This document shows, in pieces, positions 28,198-36,920 of a DNA stretch of 64,000 nucleotides (within the stretch, counting starts at the first letter, position 1; every line of letters begins with the position of its first letter). Where the stretch lies: positions 856,820 through 920,819 of the forward strand of contig NZ_CP025999.1 of assembly GCF_003086695.1 (NCBI RefSeq), read 5' to 3'. Position numbers and translations under genes: made by a program. The stretch comes from Stenotrophomonas sp. SAU14A_NAIMI4_8 (GTDB taxonomy: Bacteria; Pseudomonadota; Gammaproteobacteria; Xanthomonadales; Xanthomonadaceae). The notes beneath the pieces were generated by a model. That model was not told where the DNA came from. It made no database searches and was given only the letters and a program-made list of their open reading frames with translations.

Positions 28198-29093
28198 CAG
28201 TGCCCGGCCAGCAGGGCTTCGGCCAACACCTGCAGCTTCGGTGAGTGCTGCCGCGACGGCGGGTAGATCAGCGACAGGGCGCGGCTGCGGCCTTCGAACG
28301 GCTGCAGCACGCGCTGCAGGCGGCCGTCGGCCAGGGCGTGGGCCACGGCGAAATCCATCACCTGCACGATGCCGATGCCGGCGATGGCGGCTTCCACCAG
28401 CGGGTCGCCGCTGTCGAACACCATGCGGGTGGCGGGCGCCATTTCGCACAGCTGGCCGTTCTGCATGAACTGCCAGTCCACCACGCGCCCACTGCGCAGA
28501 TTGCGTACTGCCAGGCAGGCGTGGGCCTGCAGATCGGCCACCTGCAGGGGCGTGCCACAACGGGCCAGATAGGCCGGGCTGGCCACCGTGACCCAGCGCA
28601 GCGGTCGCAGCGCGCGCGCCACCATGCGCTGGTCGGCGATCGGGCCGGTGCGCAGGGCCGCATCGAAGCCTTCTTCCACCAGGTCCACCAGCCGGTCGCT
28701 GAGCACGGCTTCTACTTGCAGCTGCGGATGCCGTTCCAGCAGTGGCCCCAGCATCGGCACCAGTACCTTGCGCCCGAACATCGAGGGTGCGCTGATCTTC
28801 AGCACGCCCGAGGGCATGCACGGGCGATCGGCCAGTTGCCGTTCGGCGTCTTCCAGCCCGCACAGCAGGGGCGTTACCTGCTCCACGAACTGGCGGCCAT
28901 CCGGGGTCAACGCCACGTTGCGGGTGTTCCGCTGCAGCAGCTTCACCCCCAGTGCGGCCTCCAGCCGCCCAATGGCGCGCGACAGGCCCGACTGACTCAG
29001 CCCGAGCTGGCCGGCGGCCACGGTGAAACTGCGCGCTTCGGCCACTTGGACCAGCATGCGCACGGCGTTGAGATCGGTTGACGGTCCATTCAT
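28194..29093 (-). CDS. LysR-family transcriptional regulator
   Basis: 299 residues. N-terminal winged helix-turn-helix LNAVRMLVQVAEARSFTVAAGQLGLSQSGLSRAI (landmarks only) and a substrate-binding domain with GVLKISAPSMFGRKVLVPML. Closest in style to the LysR subfamily that controls divergent quinone/drug-responsive transporters. It is divergent from the MFS gene, and a 20-base dyad lies in the 90-base gap, so it most likely regulates that transporter. Its TAG stop is supplied by a GTAG palindrome. Confidence 0.92.
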   Translation of the reverse strand: MNGPSTDLNAVRMLVQVAEARSFTVAAGQLGLSQSGLSRAIGRLEAALGVKLLQRNTRNVALTPDGRQFVEQVTPLLCGLEDAERQLADRPCMPSGVLKISAPSMFGRKVLVPMLGPLLERHPQLQVEAVLSDRLVDLVEEGFDAALRTGPIADQRMVARALRPLRWVTVASPAYLARCGTPLQVADLQAHACLAVRNLRSGRVVDWQFMQNGQLCEMAPATRMVFDSGDPLVEAAIAGIGIVQVMDFAVAHALADGRLQRVLQPFEGRSRALSLIYPPSRQHSPKLQVLAEALLAGHW

Positions 29094-29130
29094 GCGAAAA
29101 ATCATCGCAGATATCGACGTGGAGGGGTTT

Positions 29131-29150
29131 ATTGATCGTGCTGCATCAAT
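29131..29150. promoter_or_regulatory. candidate LysR-type operator
   Basis: ATTGAT-N8-ATCAAT, a perfect six-base dyad matching the T-N11-A rule for LysR regulators, located 37 bases from the LysR ATG and 33 bases from the MFS ATG. It is the only dyad of this kind in the divergent gap. Confidence 0.55.
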
Positions 29151-29183
29151 GAGACTGCGCTCCCCCCTTGTTCCAGACCACCG

Positions 29184-30596
29184 ATGCCTCCCCTCAAGTA
29201 CCCCCGCTGGGCGCTGACCCTGCTTGCCACCGCGCAGCTGATCATCGCCCTGGATGCCACCATCATCTTCGTCGCCCTGCATGACATGGGCCGCGCGCTG
29301 CAGATCAACGCGCAGCAGCTGCAGTGGGTGGTCAGCGCCTACACCGTGGCGTTCGGCGGCAGCCTGCTGCTGGGCGGGCGCGCGGCCGACCTGATCGGGC
29401 GCCGCCGCTTCTACCGGCTGGGCATGCTGCTGTTCGCGCTGGCCTCGCTGCTGGGCGCGCTGGCACCCAATGCCACGCTGCTGATCATCGCGCGGGCGGC
29501 CCAGGGCATCGGCGCCGCGCTGTTGTTCCCGGCCACGCTGGCACTGATCAACACGCTGTATGCCGAAGGCCCGGTGCGCAACCGCGCGCTGGCGATCTGG
29601 AGCATGGCCAGCGCGGTCGGTCTGGCGCTGGGCACCCTGCTGGGCGGGGTGCTGACCCAGGCCTTCGGCTGGCCGGCGGTGTTGGCGGTGATCGTGCCGC
29701 TGGCCACCGCATGTGCCATCGCCGCCGGTGCGTGGCTGCCGGCCGATGGCCCGCGTGCGCAGGGCCGTTCATTCGACCTGGCTGGCTGCATCACCGTCAC
29801 CCTGGGCGGCAGCCTGCTGGTGACCACCCTGGTGCAGGGGCCGGAATGGGGCTGGACCGCGCCGGCCACGCTGGGCTGCCTGGTGCTGTCGGCGCTGCTG
29901 CTGGTGGCCTTCGTGCAGATCGAGCAGCGCAGCCGCGATCCGCTGATGCAGTTCGCGCTGCTGCGCCTGCCGGGCCTGCGCGCAGCGCTCGGCCTCACCT
30001 TCGCTTTCATGAGCAGCTATGGCGTGCAGTACTACTTCATGGCGCTGTACTTCCAGGATGGCTACGGCTGGAGCCCGCTGCAGGCCGGTCTGGCGTTCCT
30101 GCCAGCCACGGCGGTGTGCACGCTGGGCATCCAGCTGGCCGAATGGGCGTTGCAGCGCTGGAGTGCACGCAAGGTGCTGGTGCTGGGGCAACTGGCCGGT
30201 GCCCTGGGCATCGCCTGGGTGGCGGCCACCCTGCCGCACGGATCGAACTTCTGGCCGCTGCTGCCGGGCGTGGTGGTGTTGAGCATCGGCCAGGGCATGA
30301 CCTGGACCTCGATGTGGATCGTGGCCGGGCAGGGCGTGCCGGCTGCACAGCAGGGCGTCGCATCTGGCATGGCCGCCACCGCGCAGCAGATCGGCGGCGC
30401 GCTGGGCCTGGCGGTGCTGGTGATGGTGGCCAATGCCGGCGCCGGCGCGGCGGGGTCGGCCACTGCGTTGGATGGCCTGGTGCGTGCCGAATATGGTGCC
30501 GCGTTGTTCGCCCTGTTCGGTGTGCTGATCGCGCTGGGCCTGCGCCCGGCAGCGGTAGACTCGAACGCCCCTGCCTGCCTGGCCAATGACGCATGA
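29184..30596 (+). CDS. MFS drug:H+ antiporter (DHA2, 14-helix type)
   Basis: 470 residues with about 14 hydrophobic segments. The family A motif after helix 2 is GGRAADLIGRRRFYRLG, and the helix 1 DHA2 motif is LIIALDATIIFVAL. Helix 5 carries the motif C-like stretch SAVGLALGTLLGGVLTQ. Substrate unknown; efflux of toxic small molecules is the usual role. It is divergent from a LysR gene and overlaps the next gene by four bases (ATGA). Confidence 0.92.
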   Translation: MPPLKYPRWALTLLATAQLIIALDATIIFVALHDMGRALQINAQQLQWVVSAYTVAFGGSLLLGGRAADLIGRRRFYRLGMLLFALASLLGALAPNATLLIIARAAQGIGAALLFPATLALINTLYAEGPVRNRALAIWSMASAVGLALGTLLGGVLTQAFGWPAVLAVIVPLATACAIAAGAWLPADGPRAQGRSFDLAGCITVTLGGSLLVTTLVQGPEWGWTAPATLGCLVLSALLLVAFVQIEQRSRDPLMQFALLRLPGLRAALGLTFAFMSSYGVQYYFMALYFQDGYGWSPLQAGLAFLPATAVCTLGIQLAEWALQRWSARKVLVLGQLAGALGIAWVAATLPHGSNFWPLLPGVVVLSIGQGMTWTSMWIVAGQGVPAAQQGVASGMAATAQQIGGALGLAVLVMVANAGAGAAGSATALDGLVRAEYGAALFALFGVLIALGLRPAAVDSNAPACLANDA

Positions 30597-31264
30597 TCGA
30601 ACTGCTGGACCTGGAACAGACGCTGCAGGCCTTCGCGGCCTGCAACGATGACCACGACGTGTACGCATCCTTCGGCTGGGTGCATGCCAGCGAAGGCGAT
30701 CTGCTGCAGGCGCGCTTCTGGCTGCCGCCCGACGAAGACACCGCCTTCGACGATGACAGCGACGTGCCGGCCGAGGCGCGTGCGCTGGGGCTGACCACCT
30801 ACCTGGAGCCGGCCACGTTTGCCGACGTGCTGGACGTGCAGAAGCGCCAGCATCCGTTGTCCGGCCTGGCCGACTACGCAGCGGCGCTGGCGTACTACCA
30901 CGAGTACGACGCCTTCCAGCAGGTCGAGGGCATTGACGAGGCGCTGGGCGAAGCCACGGCCGAAGCGCAGGCGGCGGCGCGCGCGGCCGGTGTGGGCGCG
31001 GGCATCTTCGCCTCGTTCGATCTGCAGATGGTGGCCTGTCCGGACGCTCAGCTGAAGGCCGCTGCACAGCGCGTGGCCCGTCTGCACGAGGTGCCGGTGG
31101 CCGAGGCGCTGGCACGTTGCCGTGCACTGCCGCTGCTGGTGGGCGAAGCGCTGGACCGCAACCGCGCGCAGGCGATCAAGCAGGACTTCGAGGCGATCGG
31201 CGCGACCGTGCAGGTGCGCGGGTTCAAGCCGTTCCCGTGGATGGACGCGCCCCGCCTGCGGTAG
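30593..31264 (+). CDS. two-domain protein of unknown function (DUF7716-like N-terminal, bL12 C-terminal-like)
   Basis: 223 residues, acidic. Residues 1-110 (FWLPPDEDTAFDDDSDVPAEARALGL in parts, then ALAYYHEYDAFQ) resemble DUF7716 proteins. Residues 165-215 (EALARCRALPLLVGEALDR, then QDFEAIGATVQVRG) follow the pattern of the ribosomal protein bL12 C-terminal domain, also seen in ClpS folds. Both assignments are pattern recognition, not searched. The start overlaps the MFS stop; its own TAG stop lies in a GTAG palindrome head. Confidence 0.8.
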   Translation: MIELLDLEQTLQAFAACNDDHDVYASFGWVHASEGDLLQARFWLPPDEDTAFDDDSDVPAEARALGLTTYLEPATFADVLDVQKRQHPLSGLADYAAALAYYHEYDAFQQVEGIDEALGEATAEAQAAARAAGVGAGIFASFDLQMVACPDAQLKAAAQRVARLHEVPVAEALARCRALPLLVGEALDRNRAQAIKQDFEAIGATVQVRGFKPFPWMDAPRLR

Positions 31265-31337
31265 CGCCGGGCCATGCCCGGCGAGGCGCAACGCGACGGT
31301 GGATTCCGATGCCGCCGGGCATGGCCCGGCGCTACCG
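31261..31337. repeat. pair of opposed GTAG palindromes (GCGCCGGGC type)
   Basis: Forward copy GTAGCGCCGGGCCATGCCCGGCG at 31261-31283 (seen as GTAG plus a GCCGGGCatGCCCGGC stem) and an inverted copy ending CGCTAC at 31336. The pair can fold into one long stem. It sits between convergent genes, and its first four bases contribute the TAG stop of the upstream gene. Confidence 0.9.
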
Positions 31338-31360
31338 TCCTTTGATTACGTGGATGGCGC

Positions 31361-32170
31361 TCATGCCGCCGCCAACAACGCCGGCTGCAGTGCGCTGAAC
31401 ATCCGCGCCAACCGCTGCGCCCATGCCTGCTGGCCGGCGGCATCGGCAATCAGGTCCTGGCGGATCTCCAGTTCCACATGCACCAAGCCACGGTCTTCGC
31501 CGTGCACCGGCACTGCGTAGTCGCTGCTGCGGTTCACCGAATACGGTTCGTTGTCGCCCACCACCAGATCGCCTTCGTTGCGCAGGGCCTGCAGCAGCGC
31601 CTGTGCGAAGCGGGTGTCCTGGTGGTACAGCACCCCGGCGTGCCACGGTCGCTGCACGCCGTTCATTACCGGGGTGAAGCTGTGCATCATCACCAGCAGG
31701 GTCGGCCGGCCCGCATCGCGGCGTGCGTCCAGTTCGGCATCGATGCGCGCGTGGTAGGGCGCGTGGATCGCGTCGATGCGCTGCTGGCGCTGCGCTGCCG
31801 ACAGCCCGGCGTTGCCCGGCACCACCGTGTGGTCGCTCACTTCCGGAATCAGCGTGGGCGACGCCAATGGGCGGTTGCAGTCGATCAGCAGGCGCGAATA
31901 GGTCTGTTCGATCGCCCAGGCATCAAGCAGCCCGGCCAGTGCACGGGTGGTACCGGCAATGCCGATGTCCCAGCCGATGTGGCGATCCAGTTCGTGCTGC
32001 GGCAGGCCCAGCTGTGCCAGGCCGCGCGGTACCTGCTGGCCGGCGTGGTCGGCCAGCAGCAGGTAGGGCGACGCCCCCTGTGCGCGGTGGACGGTGTAGA
32101 TGGCCGGGTCGTCGGCACCCAGCAGTGCCGGCAGCCCGTGCAGGTCGGCGTCAGCCACGCGGGCGCCCAT
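31361..32170 (-). CDS. N-formylglutamate amidohydrolase family protein
   Basis: 269 residues. Motifs of the FGase/HutG zinc amidohydrolase family: LLLADHAGQQVPRGL, HIGWDIGIAG, LIDCNRP, and LLVMMHSFTPVMNG (the HSFTP signature). Members hydrolyse N-formyl- or related amides of glutamate/aspartate; no histidine-utilisation genes are nearby, so the physiological substrate is open. It overlaps the Nudix gene by 20 bases, same strand, so it is the last gene of a four-gene unit starting at 34236. Confidence 0.88.
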   Translation of the reverse strand: MGARVADADLHGLPALLGADDPAIYTVHRAQGASPYLLLADHAGQQVPRGLAQLGLPQHELDRHIGWDIGIAGTTRALAGLLDAWAIEQTYSRLLIDCNRPLASPTLIPEVSDHTVVPGNAGLSAAQRQQRIDAIHAPYHARIDAELDARRDAGRPTLLVMMHSFTPVMNGVQRPWHAGVLYHQDTRFAQALLQALRNEGDLVVGDNEPYSVNRSSDYAVPVHGEDRGLVHVELEIRQDLIADAAGQQAWAQRLARMFSALQPALLAAA

Positions 32171-32705
32171 CCAGGTGGTGTTCGATCATCCACAGCCCCG
32201 CCCACAGCTTGGCGTCCAGCGCGTAGCCTTCGCCCATCTTCTGCACCAGCCAGGCCGCCGCGTCGCTGCGCGGGATCTCGTGCACGGTGATGTTCTCGCT
32301 GTCATCGCCGCCGCCGCTGCCCACCCGGCGCAGGCCGGTGGCGCGCACGAAGGCGATCTTTTCGCTGCTGGCGCCGGACGAGGTCGGGCCGATCATCAGC
32401 ACTTCGGCATGGTCGGCGGTCCAGCCGGTTTCTTCCTCCAGCTCGCGCACCGCCGATGCTTCAATCGATTCGCCCGCATCCACGTCGCCGACCAGGCCAG
32501 CCGGCATTTCGATGGTCGGGGCCTGCAACGGCACGCGGAACTGTTCGACGAACAGCACCTTGTCCTCGGGAGTGACCGCAATGATGATCGCGGCCAGGCC
32601 GCCGGCGTGGGTGCGTTCGCTGTATTCCCAGGTGCCGCGCACCACCATGCGCTGGTACTTGCCTTCGTAGACGACACGCGGTGCTTCAGTGTTGCGCTGG
32701 CTCAT
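32151..32705 (-). CDS. Nudix hydrolase (ADP-ribose/ADP-sugar pyrophosphatase type)
   Basis: 184 residues. The Nudix box is complete: G at the start of GLVGDVDAGES, then REL-EEETGW (GX5EX7REUXEEXGU). The N-terminal GTWEYSERTHAGGLAAIIIAV and the post-box PTSSGASSEKIAFV resemble NudE/NudF-type ADP-sugar diphosphatases. ATG at 32705 overlaps the stop of the exonuclease gene (ATGA). Substrate cannot be fixed from sequence. Confidence 0.88.
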   Translation of the reverse strand: MSQRNTEAPRVVYEGKYQRMVVRGTWEYSERTHAGGLAAIIIAVTPEDKVLFVEQFRVPLQAPTIEMPAGLVGDVDAGESIEASAVRELEEETGWTADHAEVLMIGPTSSGASSEKIAFVRATGLRRVGSGGGDDSENITVHEIPRSDAAAWLVQKMGEGYALDAKLWAGLWMIEHHLDGRPRG

Positions 32706-33643
32706 GCGGGCTCGCTGGGTGTGGGAAGAGGGTCGGCCATGCCGGTGGCGGCGAACAGGCGGCGCCGGGTCAGCGGCCCGAAACGCAGGGTCTGGCACAG
32801 GCCATCCAGCAGTTCCGGGTCGGCGGGCTGGCGCAGCAGGCCCAGTGCGCTGCCGTCCAGCGGCGCGTCCAGGGCAATGGTGGTCAGCTGCCGCCACAGC
32901 AGGGCGTGCTCGCGCTGTTCGCGCAGGCGCACGGCCATCTGTGCCGCACCGCGCAGGCGCAGGAACGGCACTTCATCGATACGTTCGAACAGCGCATCCA
33001 TGCTGCCGAAATGGGCCAGCAGCACCGCCGCCGACTTGGCGCCCACGCCGCTGACGCCGGGAATGTTGTCCACGGCATCGCCGCACAGCGCCAGGTAGTC
33101 GGCAATCTGGTGCGCGTGCACGCCGTGGCGGGCCTTCACCCCGGCCACGTCCCAGCGCTGGTTGCGCGCGTAGTCCCACTGCTCGTCGTGGTCCAGCAGC
33201 AGCTGCGACAGGTCCTTGTCGGCGGAAATGATCACCCCGCGGTGGCTGCCGCGGTGGCGGTGCAGGGCGCTGCCGATCAGGTCGTCGGCCTCGAAATCAT
33301 GACGGGCCAGCACCGCCAGCCCCAGCGCGGCGCACAGCGCCTTGCAGTGCACGAACTGGCGCTTCAGCGCTTCCGGTGCCGGGTCGCGGTTGGCCTTGTA
33401 GGCCGGGTAAAGGCGGTGGCGGAAGCCGCTGTCCAGGGCTTCGTCGAAGGCGATGGCGATATGGCGCGGACGCTCGCGTTCCAGCAGGTCCAGCAGGAAA
33501 CGGGCAAAGCCGTGCACGGCATTGGTCGGCCAGCCCTGGCTGTCCTGGAACTCGTCCGGCAGCGAGTGCCAGGCGCGGAACACGTAGATGCTGGCATCGA
33601 CCAGGTACAGCGGCGGCGCGGGCTGGGCGCTCACGGCATTCAC
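32702..33643 (-). CDS. 5'-3' exonuclease / flap endonuclease (PIN-like, Xni/PolI N-terminal type)
   Basis: 313 residues from a GTG start that overlaps the nitroreductase stop. Standalone relative of the DNA polymerase I 5'-nuclease. Metal-binding acidic residues appear in YLVDASIYVFRAW, IAFDEALDSGFRH, FEADDLIGSAL and ISADKDLSQLL, and the helix-hairpin-helix in LCGDAVDNIPGVSGVGAKSAAVLL (split as landmark). The two-metal active site therefore looks intact. It is not the E. coli Xni by length (251) and may act in flap or lesion processing. Confidence 0.88.
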   Translation of the reverse strand: MNAVSAQPAPPLYLVDASIYVFRAWHSLPDEFQDSQGWPTNAVHGFARFLLDLLERERPRHIAIAFDEALDSGFRHRLYPAYKANRDPAPEALKRQFVHCKALCAALGLAVLARHDFEADDLIGSALHRHRGSHRGVIISADKDLSQLLLDHDEQWDYARNQRWDVAGVKARHGVHAHQIADYLALCGDAVDNIPGVSGVGAKSAAVLLAHFGSMDALFERIDEVPFLRLRGAAQMAVRLREQREHALLWRQLTTIALDAPLDGSALGLLRQPADPELLDGLCQTLRFGPLTRRRLFAATGMADPLPTPSEPA

Positions 33644-34236
33644 GGTGCGGTCCAGTCCTGCAGCAGGGCCGCCGCATCCGGGCGTTCGCGCTCGGGCACG
33701 GCCGCCTTGGGCGTGCCGATATGGATGAAGCCGGCAATCCGCTCGCCGTCGGCCAGGCCCAGGTGCGCGTGCACGGCCGGGTCGAAGGCCATCCACGCGG
33801 TCAGCCACTGGGCGCCGAAGCCCAGCGCCTGCGCGGCCTGCAGCAGGGCGAAGCAGACGCAGCCGGCGGTCATCAGCTGTTCCTGCTCGGGCACCTTGGC
33901 GTCCGGGCGTGGGCTGGCCACCACCACGATCACCAGCGGGGCGTGGCTGAAGCGCTGCCGGTCCTTTTCGAACACGGCATCGCCGGCGTGCGGATCGCGT
34001 TCGCGGCTGCGTTCGGCCAGGAAGTCGCCCAGAGTGTGACGCGCATCGCCGGCGATCTTCAGGAAGCGGAACGGCACCCGCTTGCCGTGGTCGGGCACGC
34101 GCACCGCCGAGGTCAGCATGCGCAGCAGGGTGGCCGGGTCCGGTCCGGGTTCGCCCAGCTGCCGCGAGGGCACCGAGCGGCGGGCATCCAAGGCGAGCAG
34201 GGCAGCGGGGTCGGGCATGGAGTCTGAACCGGTCAT
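33640..34236 (-). CDS. nitroreductase-family FMN oxidoreductase
   Basis: 198 residues of the FMN-dependent nitroreductase fold: ARRSVPSRQL near the start (phosphate-binding arginines), PDHGKRVPFRFLKIAG, and QLMTAGCVCFALLQAAQALGFGAQW, the typical helix at the dimer interface. Similar to YdjA-like small nitroreductases. The start is uncertain between 34236 and the ATG at 34218 (MPDPAALL), and neither has a clear ribosome-binding site. First gene of the four-gene minus-strand unit. Confidence 0.88.
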   Translation of the reverse strand: MTGSDSMPDPAALLALDARRSVPSRQLGEPGPDPATLLRMLTSAVRVPDHGKRVPFRFLKIAGDARHTLGDFLAERSRERDPHAGDAVFEKDRQRFSHAPLVIVVVASPRPDAKVPEQEQLMTAGCVCFALLQAAQALGFGAQWLTAWMAFDPAVHAHLGLADGERIAGFIHIGTPKAAVPERERPDAAALLQDWTAP

Positions 34237-34549
34237 CACGGGCACATGATTATAGTCGGGGTGGTTGATGACGCCCGTCGTGTCGCGTCTGCCATTCAAA
34301 TAACAAACTGTGATGAACGTCATGCCACTGGCGCGGCGCCGAACGCCGCTTCCCCTCGCCTCGCAGGCCCCGCACGGCTTACGATACCCGTCTTGCCGGG
34401 CCGCCGGTCGTGAGGTTTGAAGTGAGGACTGTTTCACTGTCCGTGACAGGCTGGCCGGCCTACCATCGGCGTACCGGTGCATGGGGTGCACCGGCCGTCG
34501 CGATGTCCATGATGTCAGTCGCAATAGAGAAGGTGGGGAGCCTTCCCGA
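34237..34549. promoter_or_regulatory. divergent gap with a Clp/CRP-like half-palindrome
   Basis: 313 bases without a gene, between the nitroreductase and DUF1631 genes. At 34309-34324, TGTGA-N6-TCATG matches the CRP/Clp consensus (TGTGA-N6-TCACA) in the left half and three of five bases in the right half. GGGGTGCACCGG/CCGGTGCATGGG-type short palindromes lie at 34475-34496. I see no clear -10/-35 pair. A GAAGGTGGGGAG ribosome-binding region precedes the DUF1631 ATG. Confidence 0.35.
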
Positions 34550-36868
34550 ATGATGAGCGCGCCCACTCCGATGGGATCGCCGGGTCGTGACCCGGCCCAG
34601 CTTCAGCTTGCCCGGGACATGGTCCTGCCGGCGCTGTGCCAGGCATTTGCCGCGGCACTGGCCCGCTTCGACGATGCCCTGTTCGACCGTGCCGGCAATG
34701 CCGGCGCGTCGCAGCTGCTGTTTCTGGATGCCATGCGTGAACTGCGCCGCCGTCGCGCCGAGATCGAGGCCGCCTATGCCGGCCACCTGCAGCGGGCCTG
34801 GGCCGCATTGGCCACGGGCGAACCGCTGTCGGCTGAGGCCACCCTGTCCGGGCCGGCCGAAGAAGGCCTGAGCCTGATTCCCGAACATGTACTGGAATCG
34901 CGGCTGGCCGTGCGCAACTTCGCCACGGTGCTGCTGCGCGATTTCAAGCCGGTGCTGGCGCGCCTGGACCGCCGGCTGGGCTGGCTGGTCGGCGCCGGCG
35001 AACTGGATGCCGACCGCAATCCGGTCAGCCCCGAGCACCTGGGCGTGGCCATCCACGAGGCGTTCGCGCACTGCGAGCTGGCCCCGGAAGTGCACCTGGT
35101 GCTGATCAAGCTGTGCGAGCGCGACCTGCGCGTGCCGGTGGGGCGCATCTACGAAAAGCTGGACGAACAACTGGCTGCCGCCGGGGTGATGCCGCAGATG
35201 GGCGCGCCGCGTCGTGTCCCCTCCGCCGCGCCGTCGCGGCCGCCGCCGGGCCTGGATGACCTGGTCGAACAGCGCGCCGCGCCTGGCTTCGACACCGATT
35301 TCAGCGACGAGGAACAGGCCGCGCCGGCCTGGGCGCAGCGCTTTGCCGCGCGCTGGTCCGAGCGCCGCGGGCACATGCAGCAGCACCTGGGCATGGAAGA
35401 AGGCCCGGCCGGTGAAGGCTACGGTGGCCAGCAGGGCATGCTGCTGGAAGCCCTGCATGAACTGCTGCAGCAGACCCGCCACGTGCGCGAAGACGCAACG
35501 TCGGCCGCGCAGGTGGCCGTGGGCCAGCATCGCCCGCTCAGCCAGCGCGAGATGATGTCGGTGCTGTCGCTGCTGCAGGCCACGCCCAGCGCCACGCTGC
35601 GGGCGGCCATCGGCGAAGACGGCGAATCGCTGGCGCAGCGCCTGAAGAGTGAAGTGCTGTCCAGCGCGACCCGGCTCGGCGCCGATCCCGGCCAGACCCG
35701 CCTGGACCCGCAGGACGAGGATGCGATCGATCTGGTCGGCATGCTGTTCGACGTGATGCTGGACGAGCGCGAGCTGGAAGGCCGTTCGCGCGAGCTGATC
35801 GGCCGCCTGGTGGTGCCGTTCGTGAAGGTGGCCATGCTCGACCGCCGCATGTTCGTGCAGAAGACCCACCCGGCGCGCAAGCTGCTCAATTCGCTGGCCG
35901 AGGCCTGCGAGGGCAACACCGGCGAAAGCCAGGCCGAGCGCATGCTGATGGCCAAGGTGGAAGAAATCATCGAACGCCTGGTGGCCGAGTTCAACGAGAA
36001 CCTGGCCATCTTCCTGACCCTGGAAGAAGAGTTCCGCGAGTTCCTGGTGCAGCACCGCCGCCGCGTGGAAATCGCCGAGCGTCGTGCCGCCGAGACCCAG
36101 CGCGGCCAGGAAAAGCTGGAAATGGCCCGTAGCCGGGCCGGTGCCGAACTGGACCGGCGCATCGGCGATGCCACGCTGCCATCGGCCATTGCCGAATTCC
36201 TGCGCCAGCCGTGGCAGCACCACCTGACCCTGGCGCTGCTGCGCGAGGGCGAAGAAGGCAGTTCGGTGGCCGAGGCCCTCAGCCTGGGCGATGGCCTGCT
36301 GGAAGAAGTGGCCGAAGCGCGCCGCCAGATCGTCGGTAAGCCGTGGCTGCAGGCCTGGCAGCCGGCGCTGGCCAAGGTGTTTGCCAGCGTGGGCGTGCAC
36401 GGCGATGCCGCCAGCGCGGCGATCGATGCACTGCACGACACGCTGCAGGGCATTGCCGAATCGCGCCCGGAACTGCAGCGCGCGCTGCCGGAGCTGCCGC
36501 AGGTGGCGCTGCCGACGCCGCCGGCGCCGGAAACGGCGGCCGTCGAACTGGGCGGGCAGGTGGATACCGACGATTTCGACAATGCCGACGCCGATCGCTT
36601 CCGCCGCATGGAAATCGGCAACTGGCTGGACTTCGTCGACAAGGACGGCAAGGTGCAGGCCGGCAAGCTGTCCTGGGTCAGCCCGATCTCCTCGCGCCTG
36701 CTGTTCGTCAACCGCCGCGGCGTGCGCTTCTGCGTGGCCTCGCCGGAAGAACTGGCGGTGATGGTGCGCCTGGGCCGCCTGCGCGCCCACGTGGACGATG
36801 GCGCCTTCGACAGCGCCATGCAGGGCGTGATCGACCGCCTGGACCCGGGCAGCGCCACCCTGCACTGA
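34550..36868 (+). CDS. large DUF1631-family cytoplasmic protein
   Basis: 772 residues with no signal peptide or membrane segment, rich in glutamate, arginine and alanine. Recognised by the DUF1631 pattern: SRLAVRNFATVLLRDFKPVLARLDRRLGWL (landmarks), HPARKLLNSLAEACEGNTGES in the middle, and a C-terminal PilZ-like beta part (GNWLDFVDKDGKVQAGKLSW, then LLFVNRRGVRFCVASPEEL). Residues 230-260 are a proline/alanine linker. A role in signalling, perhaps nucleotide binding through the C-terminal part, is conjecture. Monocistronic, with its own promoter region upstream. Confidence 0.88.
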   Translation: MMSAPTPMGSPGRDPAQLQLARDMVLPALCQAFAAALARFDDALFDRAGNAGASQLLFLDAMRELRRRRAEIEAAYAGHLQRAWAALATGEPLSAEATLSGPAEEGLSLIPEHVLESRLAVRNFATVLLRDFKPVLARLDRRLGWLVGAGELDADRNPVSPEHLGVAIHEAFAHCELAPEVHLVLIKLCERDLRVPVGRIYEKLDEQLAAAGVMPQMGAPRRVPSAAPSRPPPGLDDLVEQRAAPGFDTDFSDEEQAAPAWAQRFAARWSERRGHMQQHLGMEEGPAGEGYGGQQGMLLEALHELLQQTRHVREDATSAAQVAVGQHRPLSQREMMSVLSLLQATPSATLRAAIGEDGESLAQRLKSEVLSSATRLGADPGQTRLDPQDEDAIDLVGMLFDVMLDERELEGRSRELIGRLVVPFVKVAMLDRRMFVQKTHPARKLLNSLAEACEGNTGESQAERMLMAKVEEIIERLVAEFNENLAIFLTLEEEFREFLVQHRRRVEIAERRAAETQRGQEKLEMARSRAGAELDRRIGDATLPSAIAEFLRQPWQHHLTLALLREGEEGSSVAEALSLGDGLLEEVAEARRQIVGKPWLQAWQPALAKVFASVGVHGDAASAAIDALHDTLQGIAESRPELQRALPELPQVALPTPPAPETAAVELGGQVDTDDFDNADADRFRRMEIGNWLDFVDKDGKVQAGKLSWVSPISSRLLFVNRRGVRFCVASPEELAVMVRLGRLRAHVDDGAFDSAMQGVIDRLDPGSATLH

Positions 36869-36920
36869 GCCCGGCACCCCTGCTAGGATCGGGAAAACTC
36901 ACCGATCAGCGGGGACCTGC

